This document shows positions 55,201 through 64,000 of a DNA stretch of 64,000 bases, one piece after another. The stretch is from Manis javanica (lineage: Eukaryota; Chordata; Mammalia; Pholidota; Manidae), in contig NC_133166.1 in NCBI RefSeq assembly GCF_040802235.1, positions 4,588,001-4,652,000 of the forward strand, given 5' to 3'. Both the position numbers and the translations under genes were made by a program. The stretch's first letter is position 1. Each line of letters starts with the position of its first letter. Under the pieces are notes generated by a model, which worked only from the letters and a program-made list of their open reading frames with translations, was not told the DNA's origin and ran no database searches.

Positions 55201-57735
55201 ATATAAGTACTTAATAGGTGATTGAAATACAAAGCTTTTAAGATCCCCTGATCTTGAATAAACACAAACATAGTAATTAAATTTCTGTAACAGTCACTTG
55301 AGCAACTAAAAACAAAATTCACATGTGATATCAAGGAGTCTAGCCTACTAAATATTACATAACCTGTGAAAATAACGAAGTGCATAAAACAGTATTTTCC
55401 TGCAAGGTTATAAAATGGTATTTGACCAAAGATAGGAAAACAATGAGCAAAGAGATTAAGGACAATTTAGTCTAAAATTTGGGAGAACATCCTTTATTTA
55501 TAGATAACTTAAGATGATCCTTAAAAATAATTCTGTTTTCTAAAAAAGATTAGGACTAAAAAACAAAAGTGAATTGTATCTTTTCTTGGAGGAGAGAATA
55601 TGTTGTAAAAGACTCTCAAAAACAAAACTGCTTACCTTTTACAGGAAAGGTAAATGGCTCCTTAGTCAAATCAGGGCAGTTAACTACAGAGACCTGGACA
55701 TCAGCAAAGTTATCCTTCAGCCCCTTTTGCAGAACTGGGAAGACAAGGAAAAGGGTAAATAACAGGTAAAGTTGGCCACTATATATTAAACCTTCCCTCA
55801 TTTTTTTTGTGTATCACACTCCCAACTTTAACTTGTGTAATTGGAAAAGAGGGAGAGATAGTAATGAATACAGTTAGACATTAGACACATAGCTAATCAC
55901 AAGATAGAATATCAACTAAGACAAACAGGTAGACTCCATAAACACCACTGTAAGTCTGGAGTGTAAACTCTTAAAGATAAATGCTGTACTAAGGTGAGGA
56001 CTACCTTCCTTGTGGAAGAGAATTCCGAAGACCTACTCAAAAGTAAGTGTTTAAACCATTAGAAAGTAAGCGGACAGGTAACAACTGCATTGATGCCTAC
56101 CAACAAAGTGGTGAGCAGAAGAAGCAAGACCCAGGAGTATATACTATAACTTCACTTACATGTAGTTTAATAACAGGCAACCAGTCTAAGGTGACAGAAG
56201 TCAACAGTGGTTCCTTTCCAGGGTAGAGATACTGACTGGGAAAATGTGAAGGAGCCTGCTGGGATGCTGCAAATACTTTATGTCTTGATGGAGATAGTGG
56301 TGATGTGGGTGTAAACATGTTAAAATTCATCAAGCTGTAATTTGAGATTAGTATACTTTACTATAATATGTTATACCTCAATTAAAGAAAGAAAACAAGC
56401 ATAAGTGTTTCAAAGGTATAAATCTAAGAACAAGGTACTTTTAAGGATGAAAAATTCCTATAAAAATGTCTCCATAGTAGTGTCAGCCATCAGTTTAAGT
56501 CTTACAGAATCAGATGCCCTAAAAATATGAAGTCATCCTACATTTAACCATATAGATATTCCATGCCATATCCATTCCATCCCATAGATACTCTATATGA
56601 GAACAGAAACCAACTGCCTGGAAAATTCCCCTGCCTAGACTGAACACTTAAGTATATGAATTAAGATTTAGTAAAAACTATTTTTTTACCAATTACAAAG
56701 GGGCCTTGCTATAGGATTTTCTGGAAAAAGAAATTAAATTATAAAACAAAAAACTTACTATCCCATTTCTATTTTGAACTGAATGTGTCCCATACCTACA
56801 GAAGGAAAATAGCGACACAGCACATAAGGGAGGTGCGTGTAGAAAGGTTCTGGAAGAGCGCTAGCCGTCCTGCTGTGTCCCGGACGACAGGAAGACTGAT
56901 GGGAAAGGAATGCAGGCAAAGAGTACTAGTGACACAGATGGCTTACCAGCTGCCATTCACTTCAGAAAAAATAAAGGAAGGTTGTAAGAAGAGAGCCCCA
57001 GCCAAGGAAAACGTGCGTACACTTGACTTCCACCACATCAGGACGACAGATGTACTAGGACGGATACACTTTGAGAAATAAGGGTTGGTTTCACAGTTAC
57101 CATCAGAATAGGACTAAAAAGCCTGTCAAATTTCACATTCTGACAAGCTCTACAGTTTTAGGTTAGTACTGTTCCTGGCTTCATGTTACATTCCTGTGTT
57201 CTTCTCTCTCTCCCCCCTAACAAATCTTGCGAAGCTGCCCTAAAGTCTTGTTCGAGCAAGATGAAATGCATAAAAATATGTGCAGACTGAGAAATCTCAG
57301 CTCATTGGGAGGCAGTCATCATCAGGAGGGGGGAAAGCAGTGTATTGGGAAATGATTAATACACCACAATAGATTATATGAAGAATATTGTAACTGGTTA
57401 AAGTTAATCGAGCCAAATCCTGCAACTGTTTGGGCATCACAGATAATTAAATCTTGGATTCCTATGTTCATTTCATTCTGTGAAGTTGGTATCAAGAATC
57501 TGCAAATGGTGAGTTTAGTGTTTGTGGAGGGGCAGAATTTTGGACTGTCTCAAAAATAATACACAACAGAGACTTAAAAGGAAAATGAGTTATGTATTGA
57601 AAATACTATTGCATAAATCACATCTTAGGTTTTTTTCCCTTAGAATAATTTTTAAAGCTCAAGATTAGTATTGTATTTACCTCCAACAAGTTCCTCTAGA
57701 CTTGGCACATGAAAAGAATACTCAGTACAAGCCAT
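46196..57735 (-). CDS. C11orf54: C11orf54 (PTD012), zinc-containing ester hydrolase, complete coding region in 8 exons
   Basis: The human protein has a crystal structure with a bound zinc and shows ester hydrolase activity on model substrates; its natural substrate is unsettled. Coding exons: 57,735-57,681; 55,734-55,636; 52,715-52,642; 52,454-52,353; 51,462-51,286; 50,358-50,209; 47,428-47,312; 46,369-46,196 (TAA). They sum to 948 nt, 315 codons plus stop, the human length, and every junction is AG/GT in frame. The N-terminus is [32 protein letters not shown] (about 94-107), a glycine-rich segment, precedes the central fold. The last exon has the histidine cluster LEHTH (His266, His268) and HGEGGHYH (His273, 278, 280), which includes the zinc site. 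ATG context is strong (A at -3, G at +4). Expression likely comes from the bidirectional promoter near 61.8 kb. No breaks. Confidence 0.96.
46480..46980 (-). repeat. Old LINE-1 3' fragment in C11orf54 intron
   Basis: The antisense L1M 3' pattern ('ggcaaccagtgtgagaaatt', 'cttgtatatccttccagaaa', 'tgcatgttgcttctctccat') resembles the fragment at 36,090. Confidence 0.55.
47000..47165 (+). repeat. MIR SINE fragment
   Basis: 'gaatcctagttgtaattcta', 'gtaacatgacttgggatgtt', 'ttcatttcctcaaaggtaaa' follow the sense MIR order. Confidence 0.6.
47312..47428 (-). CDS. C11orf54: C11orf54 coding exon, residues 220-258
   Basis: Encodes [18 protein letters not shown] through LPVFVSRDP. The acceptor is 'tattgtag' and the donor is GTAAGT. 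The reading frame is short and easily missed, but the phases fit exactly. Confidence 0.93.
47745..49540 (+). mobile_element. LINE-1 3' part (ORF2 end plus 3' UTR), sense
   Basis: It begins in ORF2 with frames reading [20 protein letters not shown] and [10 protein letters not shown]. It continues through the conserved L1 3' coding order ('agaccaattttggaaaaaaa', 'gggaatataaactggtacga', 'caacgacatggatgaactaa') to a 3' end near 49,540. It is interrupted by stops and by an internal AT/CA-rich expansion at 49,080-49,215. It lies in a C11orf54 intron, antisense to the gene. Confidence 0.9.
49080..49215. repeat. Microsatellite (AC)n with flanking TA-rich repeats
   Basis: About fourteen AC units (49,176-49,204) followed by (TA)n, preceded by imperfect TATG/TGTA repeats. 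It sits within the L1 3' part. Confidence 0.92.
50209..50358 (-). CDS. C11orf54: C11orf54 coding exon, residues 170-219
   Basis: Encodes [18 protein letters not shown] through KVKTHIM. The acceptor is 'tcctctctag' and the donor is GTAAGG. It contains a glycine-rich GMGGTF segment. Confidence 0.95.
51286..51462 (-). CDS. C11orf54: C11orf54 coding exon, residues 111-169
   Basis: Encodes [17 protein letters not shown] through ASEGQAGK. The acceptor is 'ttcttttcag'. The donor GTGATT is weaker than the others. Confidence 0.95.
52353..52454 (-). CDS. C11orf54: C11orf54 coding exon, residues 77-110
   Basis: Encodes [17 protein letters not shown] through QTLGFNSE. The acceptor is 'ccttgcacag' and the donor is GTCAGC. 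Confidence 0.94.
52642..52715 (-). CDS. C11orf54: C11orf54 coding exon, residues 52-76
   Basis: A short 74-nt exon: [18 protein letters not shown] then LVNPKK. The donor is GTAAGT. Human has Gln where Pro stands in VNPKK (from memory). Confidence 0.92.
54652..54986 (-). mobile_element. 5'-truncated LINE-1 3' end with likely target-site duplication
   Basis: A poly(T) side at about 54,661 and the same 3' UTR family as 35.4 kb in antisense ('aagtccccacccacacccca', 'actgcccatcagtgcagcaa', 'tttggtaactgctagtccct'). Flanks GACTTGGATTT (54,652) and GACCTGGATTT (54,976) differ at one base and look like a target-site duplication. Confidence 0.85.
54980..55140 (+). repeat. MIR SINE fragment
   Basis: 'ctggatttgaatcctgatag', then 'cttcagttttctcatctata' and 'aacttaccctgtagtgttat', follow sense MIR. 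Confidence 0.6.
55636..55734 (-). CDS. C11orf54: C11orf54 coding exon, residues 19-51
   Basis: Encodes [19 protein letters not shown] through TFPVK. The acceptor is 'cttcccag' and the donor is GTAAGC. Confidence 0.95.
56150..56400 (+). repeat. Old LINE-1 3' end
   Basis: Sense L1 3' UTR order: 'ggttcctttccagggtagag', 'gtcttgatggagatagtggt', 'taaaattcatcaagctgtaa', 'atgttatacctcaattaaag'. Confidence 0.7.
57681..57735 (-). CDS. C11orf54: C11orf54 first coding exon, residues 1-18
   Basis: Begins ATGGCTTGTACTGAG with a strong context. The donor is GTAAAT. A likely upstream acceptor is the AG ending at 57,746 (CACCTAAAG), making this exon mostly coding. Confidence 0.92.
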
Positions 57736-59079
57736 TTTCTTTCTTCTTTAGGTGCAAGGATGTATAAATAAAGCTATTGTAAGGCTAATTATCACAAGAG
57801 TTCACATTGCGTCACAGTTTCTGCTCTGGAAATGAATATTAAGAGGTCAGTTACATAAAGAGGGCAAAGGGGCTTTTAGGTTTCTGTCCTCACAGAAAGG
57901 CAACCACAACCTCTAGTATTTAATATTCCAGAGGAGACATAAATTGCCAAGTAGACTCTTTTAGTACTGATACTTAAACAGTTAACATTTAAAATAGGCA
58001 AGAGATGAAATGCCAAATGAAGAGCGCACATGATTGATTTTTCTTTAGTCATATGTCTGGATTGAACATGCAATTTTCTAATAATTAGTCTAAGGAATAT
58101 AGGTCCTGAAACAGAAGGTATAGTTATTAAGGTAAGTGTTTAAATGATTGTAAATAACAGTAGAGGACGCTCAAGTACTTTTATACTAAATCATTTGTGT
58201 TTTCTATATTTGACATTTAGGCTAAAAATTAAAGAAGTTTCTTAAGACTATTACTTTTACATAAGAAAATTTAAATTACTAAGAAAGATGGAAACTCCTA
58301 CAGATAATTAGCTGTTGAAATTCAAATTACTACAAATTTCTTTTACAAATAAATATACTTTCTTTGTAAGCAGCTTTAATGTTCAATTATTTTGATAACC
58401 AATTATAAGTTGGTATTTTAAAAATATATGCTATGTATATTTTACAAATATATTATACAGAGATTAGTATCTTACCTCAAGTGTTCAGGTGATGAGGTGG
58501 GCTGAGCAAAGGGAGATAAATAAAATGAAGACAAAAACAAACAAACAAACATAGTTTGAGGTGGGCAGGGATTCCCTTTCTAAAGCTGGTTACAAGTAAT
58601 AAAGACAGAACTCGAGGGTATTTCTAAGAGTACTGTTGGGTTCTCATTAAAAGTGTTCATGAAACACCTCATTAATCTTAATTGTCTCTGGTAACACACT
58701 TACAGTGTGAAAGGTGTTCAGCATCACTTAAAAAATTCTTCTGAAAAATTTCAAAAGATTCATAGCTTTCTTAGAAACTGGGTTTCTAGTTTTGATGGTA
58801 ATTTCAAACAACACATTCTCCATAAACACCCTATTGCATACATTTAGGACTTAACATTTACCTTAGTACCTATTCTTAGTACCTTAGTACCTACCAAATA
58901 CCTATTCTTATTATCCTTTAATTACTTAATATGCATAATCTGGTCTCTCAAATAAAATATAAACTGTTGATAATGGACCCCAAGTCCTATATAATCATAT
59001 TTCAATTATCTCACTTTTGAGTTGAATAATCTTTAATTGTTCATGAATGAGATACTTGTAACTTTTCCTTTTGAAATAA

Positions 59080-59200
59080 TTTCAGATGGCCAGATATAAA
59101 AAATTCCTATATATTTTTCACCTAGATTTTCTAAATGTTAACATCGTACCATATTTTCTTCATTGGAAACCAGCCAAGTACTAATTAAGAACATTATAAA
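59080..59200. repeat. Possible old LINE-1 fragment
   Basis: 'aaatgttaacatcgtaccat' and 'attttcttcattggaaacca' resemble an ancient L1 3' block. Weak. Confidence 0.35.
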
Positions 59201-59719
59201 ATCTGCTCAATGAATACCATATTTATAATGAGGATAATAAAAGCTCTTCAGGTATTTCTACTTACAGCAGGAATAATAAAGACCTCAAGTTTAAATTCAA
59301 ATGCCATCCTAATTTTACACCCTTTAGTGTCCTTAAAAGATGGTCAGATTTTCTTGTTCTCTTTCCCCACCAAAACAGAGACAAAGTCCAACCCTGGGAG
59401 GCTCCAGCCTGAATGACTGATTTAGAAATGGAGATCTTCAGACAAGCCAATAGCCCAGTGGCAGTGAGGTTGGGTATATGTGAGAGGGAGGCTGGGGGAA
59501 GAGGCTGGAGTTGGAGTGATGAGAGAAAGGGGCTGGTTCCAATACCAACTCAGAGTGGCTCCAGGAGGACCGCCACATGGAGGCACATATATATACCCTC
59601 CAGATCCATTACTGGGAATCACTGGCCCAGAAGTAGCATCTAGAGATGGGAGGAACAGAAATGAGCAGTTGGAGAGGTGGAGCTGCAGAGACAACACCTA
59701 AAGGAGAAGAAGGAAGAAA

Positions 59720-59960
59720 CTGTGGCGACCAAGCTGGCAACTATTAACTGCACATTATATACCAGACACTATGTGAGGGACTTTTCAGATGCTCTTTCAA
59801 ACTTCACAACCACGCAGATAATGTCCTCAGTTTACAAAAGGAAATAGGCCAAAGAGAATGTATGATTTACTCAAGATCACTGAGCTACTACTACACAGAA
59901 ACAGAATTCAAACCCAAAGCCAGCCCACCAGAAAGCCAGAACTCTGCTCATTAGACCGTG
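59720..59960 (-). repeat. MIR SINE copy
   Basis: 'cattatataccagacactat', 'gtcctcagtttacaaaagga', 'tactcaagatcactgagcta' and 'aattcaaacccaaagccagc' follow antisense MIR over most of its length. Confidence 0.65.
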
Positions 59961-60039
59961 TGGGTTAATTGATGGTAGGAATAACATTTCAGTTCACACT
60001 AGGGAAGAACTTGTATAGTGCCATCTTATAGCACAGGGA

Positions 60040-60190
60040 CTATACCTGTGACCTTGCCTCTGCTTTGTTTCTTCCCCTACATTGTGATCTCTTTGAAGAT
60101 GGGACTGTGTTTCACGTATCTGTCAGAAGCACCTAGCATAGAGTGGGCACCAGTTCAGCCATAATTATTTATTGAACATTTACGAAGTAC
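60040..60190 (+). repeat. L2 LINE 3' fragment
   Basis: 'attgtgatctctttgaagat', 'gggactgtgtttcacgtatc' and 'agcacctagcatagagtggg' are followed by 'ttatttattgaac'. This is the sense L2 3' end. Confidence 0.65.
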
Positions 60191-61768
60191 AGACCAATAA
60201 GGCTCTGGGACAGGGTTGGTTTCATGGGTGTGCAGCTAGTATAGTTATGTGGGGGTCATGTGCTCAGAATGGCACTTAGTTTAATGCTCTGCTGTCCCCT
60301 TTAAATTCTTAACTTTATGTTTGAACTTTTGTTTTAGACCAGTCTGACAACAGCATGCATAGGACAGAGGAGGGAGGCACAATGTGCATGTCTACCACTG
60401 TTCCTCGCCGCTCATCCACACACTGTTTATGAAGCTCCGTGAGCATAGAATCCTGGTGGACCCATCAGCAAGACTCAAAAGTCCCTGGATTCCACAGTGT
60501 TGGTAGAATGTGCATGTAGCAAAAAGTAAAATAAATATGGCTCAGTTCTGTGCACTTTCCACTGTTCAGGTAAGAAAAATACATATGCTTGTATGAGCTA
60601 TGAAATATGAATTAGAAAGTTTCAGCAATTCTCCATGAGTTAAATGTTTTATATTTATATTTAAAACTGGCACTGCACAATATAAAGAATGGTAAAATTT
60701 ATGCTAATAATACATATTGTTAATTTTTCCTTAGAATGACATTAAATAAGTTAATGCTACTAACCAATAATAGCATAATTAATAATAGCACGGTTAAAAT
60801 ACTATTAATAATTAATGGAAAGTTAATGTTCATTAAAACACCATGATAAGGAGACAGCTTATATTTTAGTACCTTTTATGGCACCTTTCCCCTGCCTTTA
60901 GAAGAAAGGACCCTACTTGTTCTTTTTGTACTGAGCCTCACGGCCTTCGTAGCCGGTGCCTGCTCCCAAATGCGGCAGCGAGTGACAGACGCGTGGTGCC
61001 TGTCCTGGAGCCTACACTAGTTTCTAGACTGCAAGTGCCTATGGCAGTGGGCTTTTTGTGCTGTTATTATTCAATATTTAGAGCACAATTGAGTAAAGAA
61101 ACCAGATTACCTTCAAGTTCTGTCCAATCCCAAGATAACACTAATTATAAACTAAGTCTAGGCAGCTTTGTTGGTTTATCATGTGATCCAAGATATCTGA
61201 AAGTGGACAAATCAAACCATGTCATTCCTTCTTATAACTATGGGGGAAAAACCCACCACAACTAAACTAGTTGAGACTGTTTCTGAACAGTAACCGTTCA
61301 AAGAATTAAGGGAGAAAAAACTCGAAAAGAAAATGCACCGCTGGTGTCTCGTGATATGTTAACCTGCTCGTGGGAGGCTGACCCTTAGCGTAGAGCGAGT
61401 GAGCCAACAGGGCAAGTCCAGGGGTGGAGGGGACTGGGGTGCTGTGCAGTAACTGTGGCCTCCCGTGCAAAGGTTACACGTTCTGACTCACGGACAAAGC
61501 ACGATCCTTTCGCAGTTTAACACAGAAGAGATTTTCAAAGGCAAAAGTAGACATAGTATGACAAAATTCACCCAACACCAGACACACAGACTCGTACACA
61601 GCCCAACGCACCCGGGACCAGGATTTACTAAGTCAGATCAACTCAGCAAGTGCGAAACCACCGGAAACAAATCAGAATGTTCCCTTGCAGTGCAGTTCAC
61701 ATCCATTCCGTTCACTTGACCCCACAGAATTTGTCATTTGCCGAAATGTTCTTGGCTATTGCACTTAC

Positions 61769-61835
61769 CTAATCGGTTCGGGTAGCCTACACCTGCAACC
61801 GAAGATCTCCTCGTTCAACCCTGCCTCCTCTGGCT
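61769..61835 (-). other. C11orf54: Putative noncoding first exon of C11orf54
   Basis: On the minus strand a strong donor AG|GTAAGTGC lies at 61,769/61,768. About 30 bases downstream of a TATAA (61,864-61,860) would put the start near 61,835. No ATG that continues into coding is seen, so the exon would be 5' UTR spliced to the exon with the ATG at 57,735. Confidence 0.55.
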
Positions 61836-61859
61836 TGGGGATTTCAGGCTCCGCCCACC

Positions 61860-61875
61860 TTATAGCCCCGCCCCT
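61860..61875 (-). promoter_or_regulatory. C11orf54: TATA-like box and GC box toward C11orf54
   Basis: Reading minus: GAGGGGCGGGGCTATAAGG. The GC box abuts a TATAA, unusual for a CpG housekeeping promoter. Confidence 0.55.
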
Positions 61876-61946
61876 CGCGGCCATCAAAACGGTGCCCAGC
61901 CTCTCGTCTCCTTCCACCTCTTGCTTTCATTCCTGTTGGCTTGTTA

Positions 61947-61954
61947 TCGCGAGA
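61947..61954 (+). promoter_or_regulatory. TCGCGAGA promoter element
   Basis: The exact palindromic TCGCGAGA word, a known activating motif of CpG and bidirectional promoters, about 40 bases upstream of the inferred TAF1D start. Confidence 0.7.
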
Positions 61955-61992
61955 TTTCGGCCCTGTATTAGCCGGGTCGCGCCGCGTGCGGG

Positions 61993-62098
61993 CCTTTTTT
62001 TCCGGGCGCCGGTAGAAGTAGGCGGCTTCTGAATCCCTGCGAGGCCGAGGCCGGCGGCCGCTACCAGCAGCCCTGCGAGGACGCCGCTGAGCCCCGTG
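61993..62098 (+). other. TAF1D: TAF1D noncoding first exon
   Basis: TAF1D is a TBP-associated subunit of the RNA polymerase I selectivity factor SL1, and the human gene hosts several snoRNAs. Seen: a start region CCTTTTTTTCC (61,993-62,003), like the 5'TOP tract of snoRNA host genes, and a strong donor CCGTG|GTGAGTCGG at 62,098/62,099. No open frame joins it to coding sequence, so it is read as 5' UTR. The coding exons (human protein starts MDKSGIDS) are not in the window and must lie beyond 64,000. Identity rests on synteny and promoter form, not on protein. Confidence 0.65.
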
Positions 62099-64000
62099 GT
62101 GAGTCGGTGGGGAAGCGCAGCGGGCGAGCGGGGTGTTCCCGGGGCAGCGCTCGGGCCCTGGGGGTGGAGGGCTTGCGGTGGTTGTAGGCCTCGGGCCCAG
62201 CGGCTGGGCGCGGGCCGCTCGCTGTCTGGGATGTGGTGGTAGAGTTACTGACAAATGCGCGTGTGCCGGGTTGCTCTTGGTAACCGCTGCCGACGCGGTT
62301 TTCCTCGCGTGAGAGACGGTGCTTCGTGAGATGCACGCCTCCAGTCGTACGGTAGTCCAGGAGGCACTGAGTTGGCACTGTGGCCACCAGCTCAGCGCGT
62401 GGCCTCTCATCGCAGAATCTCGAAATAGGGAGGGACACTTGAGTACATGTGCTTTGTGTCCGAAAAAGTGAATTTGGAGTTAACTGCGCTTTATTTTGGT
62501 AATGCTCCGATACTTAAAATTTAACCCCAGGTGTATCAGCAGTGCCAGTGGACTCGATTCTGAATGAATATAGCTTTTGAGCAATTACAACTTATTCGTT
62601 TTTTGCATTGTAAAAAACTTAAACATATCGTGAGTCTATTGGACATTTTGCAAATCTGAATTGTGACTTTGTTGATTTCTATACTTGAAATATTTTGCTA
62701 TCTTATCAGAGGGTTCCTTTCATCGTTACTCATTTGTCATTTCTGAGTATGCTAAGACTGAACAATACAAAAATGGAATTGTGATGGCATCCTCTATGAG
62801 GGGAAATGTAGTAAATTAAATCATTATTTTGTTACTTGCCGATATTGTAAAATCTTCCAAAGGAGTTTTTTTTTTAAGGCAAAGGGCATTATTGTATAGT
62901 TAGCTAACCTTTCATTTAAAGATCGCGAATTCAGAACTTTTTCGGTTAATATCCATAATGGCAAAGAGAGAATATTCGAAGAAAGAGGTTTCACAGTGAT
63001 TGTAATCATCCTATGAACGGGAAAAGACCGTAAGTGAAAGTCCCAGACCAGGAGCATATGGATTTTTAAGATTGGGATTATTTTTCCTGGCATATGAATA
63101 CCACACACTGCCGTCTGGCTTTGTTGTGTAAAAGTTTTTCCTAGGAGTTACCTTCTGCTCTTAAAAAATGTCTTTTTGGCCATTAATTTTACATTACTAT
63201 ATGGATTATAAAATACTTTTGTTAGGGAAAGATGTTTGATATTTGAAATGGTGGTACACTTCTGGTATCTTATTACATTGAATTAGAGTGAGGGGACAAA
63301 ACAGAATCGATGAATAACGTTTCTACATTCTAGGATTTGATTTGAAATGATAGTTTCTACAGGGAAATTAGAGCCTTTGTGTATATATAAATTTGCTTTA
63401 ATATACAATGATGGGACAATCTGACTACATCAAATTTTGCATTACTTGGGCATTAGCTGTTAAAATTGGCATTTTTTTTCTTTCAAGAAACTACCTCACA
63501 TTTAACCAACTTTTTTGTCAAATCTGTTAAGGAGGAGTAAAACAGTTTTGAGAAGGGCTTGGAGAGTACCTAACAGGGATGGACGCTCCCAGCTGTACAG
63601 CAGTACCTGATTTAGCTCTGGGAATGGAAGTTCAGAGGTTAGTGCATTTTTTAATGCCAACAACAACCACATTAATTTTACCAGAAAACAGTCTGGATTT
63701 GATGCTGGTTTAGTGTATTTGAATTACTGAGAAAACATAAGTTGTAAACAATAAGTGATGGTAAAGGTAGTTTCTGAGAATTAGGAAAGAAAACCTGTTT
63801 ACATAGACCATCAAAGTTTATTTGATATAATTAATAGTGGGACACATTCTTAACCCTGGGAAACAGTGTAATCTCTGGGCCAGCTCAGTATCTCTTCCAT
63901 AACGAAGTGGACATCAGTGGGGAATGTTGCTTAAAAACTAGTTTGTCAGATATTCTACATCATCAAGGATGCTGGCTTTTTAGGGGATGGAGATGTGTAG
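62099..64000 (+). other. TAF1D: TAF1D 5' intron(s), gene continues past the window
   Basis: No TAF1D protein exon is recognised here. The stretch is CpG-rich to about 62,420, then AT-rich and largely unique by eye. I see no convincing snoRNA; the human snoRNAs sit nearer the 3' side of the gene. Confidence 0.5.
63532..63637 (+). other. TAF1D: Candidate additional TAF1D 5' exon
   Basis: A pyrimidine-rich tract leads to 'gttaag' and then 106 bases ending CAGAG|GTTAGT. It contains ATGGACGCTCCCAGC, which opens MDAPSCTAVPDLALGMEVQ. That does not match the TAF1D N-terminus, so if real it is a 5' UTR or alternative exon. Confidence 0.3.

Larger units (their letters stand above)
61800..62420. promoter_or_regulatory. 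Bidirectional CpG-island promoter C11orf54 / TAF1D
   Basis: A dense CpG block lies between two divergent first exons. Toward C11orf54 (minus) there is a GC box GGGGCGGGGC followed by TATAAGG. Toward TAF1D (plus) there is a TCGCGAGA element at 61,947-61,954 and a pyrimidine-tract start at 61,993. The two inferred starts are about 160 bases apart. Confidence 0.8.

Noticed and set aside
56785-57081. 98-codon plus-strand open frame
   Set aside because: It lies in a C11orf54 intron on the other strand, with no motif and no splice or promoter context.
61844-62410. 188-codon minus-strand open frame at the bidirectional promoter
   Set aside because: It is Arg/Pro/Ala-rich, lies in a CpG island and crosses both inferred promoters; no domain or splice support.

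Overview
This is mammalian nuclear DNA: spliced genes with GT..AG introns, CpG-island promoters, and many old LINE-1, L2 and MIR copies. Gene order is VSTM5 (+), MED17 (-), C11orf54 (-), then the start of TAF1D (+). That is the block known from human chromosome 11q21, here in reverse orientation. I recognise the proteins from memory of the human sequences. I see no Alu, B1/B2, ruminant BovB/Bov-tA or carnivore SINEC copies, so a primate, rodent, ruminant or dog/cat source looks unlikely. The youngest-looking repeats are L1 3' ends at 35.4 kb and 54.7 kb, sharing a 3' UTR type. A laurasiatherian poor in recent SINEs (a pangolin, for example) would fit, but the species is a guess.

Region by region. 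1-11,195 is read as intron 1 of VSTM5 (exon 1 lies outside the window). It carries MIR/L2/L1 fossils and a nearly full-length antisense L1 (about 5.7-11.0 kb). 11,196-14,205 holds VSTM5 exons 2-4 and its 3' UTR. 14.2-17.8 kb is the gap between two convergent genes and contains a CpG-rich block with no gene. 19,335-38,040 holds the complete 12-exon MED17 coding region (651 codons), with a CpG promoter at 38.0-38.3 kb. 38.3-45.2 kb is intergenic and mostly decayed L1/L2. 46,196-57,735 holds the complete 8-exon coding region of C11orf54 (315 codons). Its noncoding first exon lies near 61.8 kb in a compact bidirectional CpG promoter shared with TAF1D. TAF1D starts near 61,993 with a 5'TOP-like pyrimidine tract; only its noncoding first exon and part of the 5' introns are in the window.

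The genes are not a pathway. MED17 is a core Mediator head subunit for RNA polymerase II, TAF1D is an RNA polymerase I SL1 subunit and snoRNA host, C11orf54 is a small zinc ester hydrolase, and VSTM5 is a neuronal single-pass Ig protein. I found no undescribed system. The items most worth a check are the orphan CpG island, an L1 5' end placed to read into VSTM5 exon 2, cysteine substitutions beside the C11orf54 zinc site, and a candidate extra TAF1D 5' exon.
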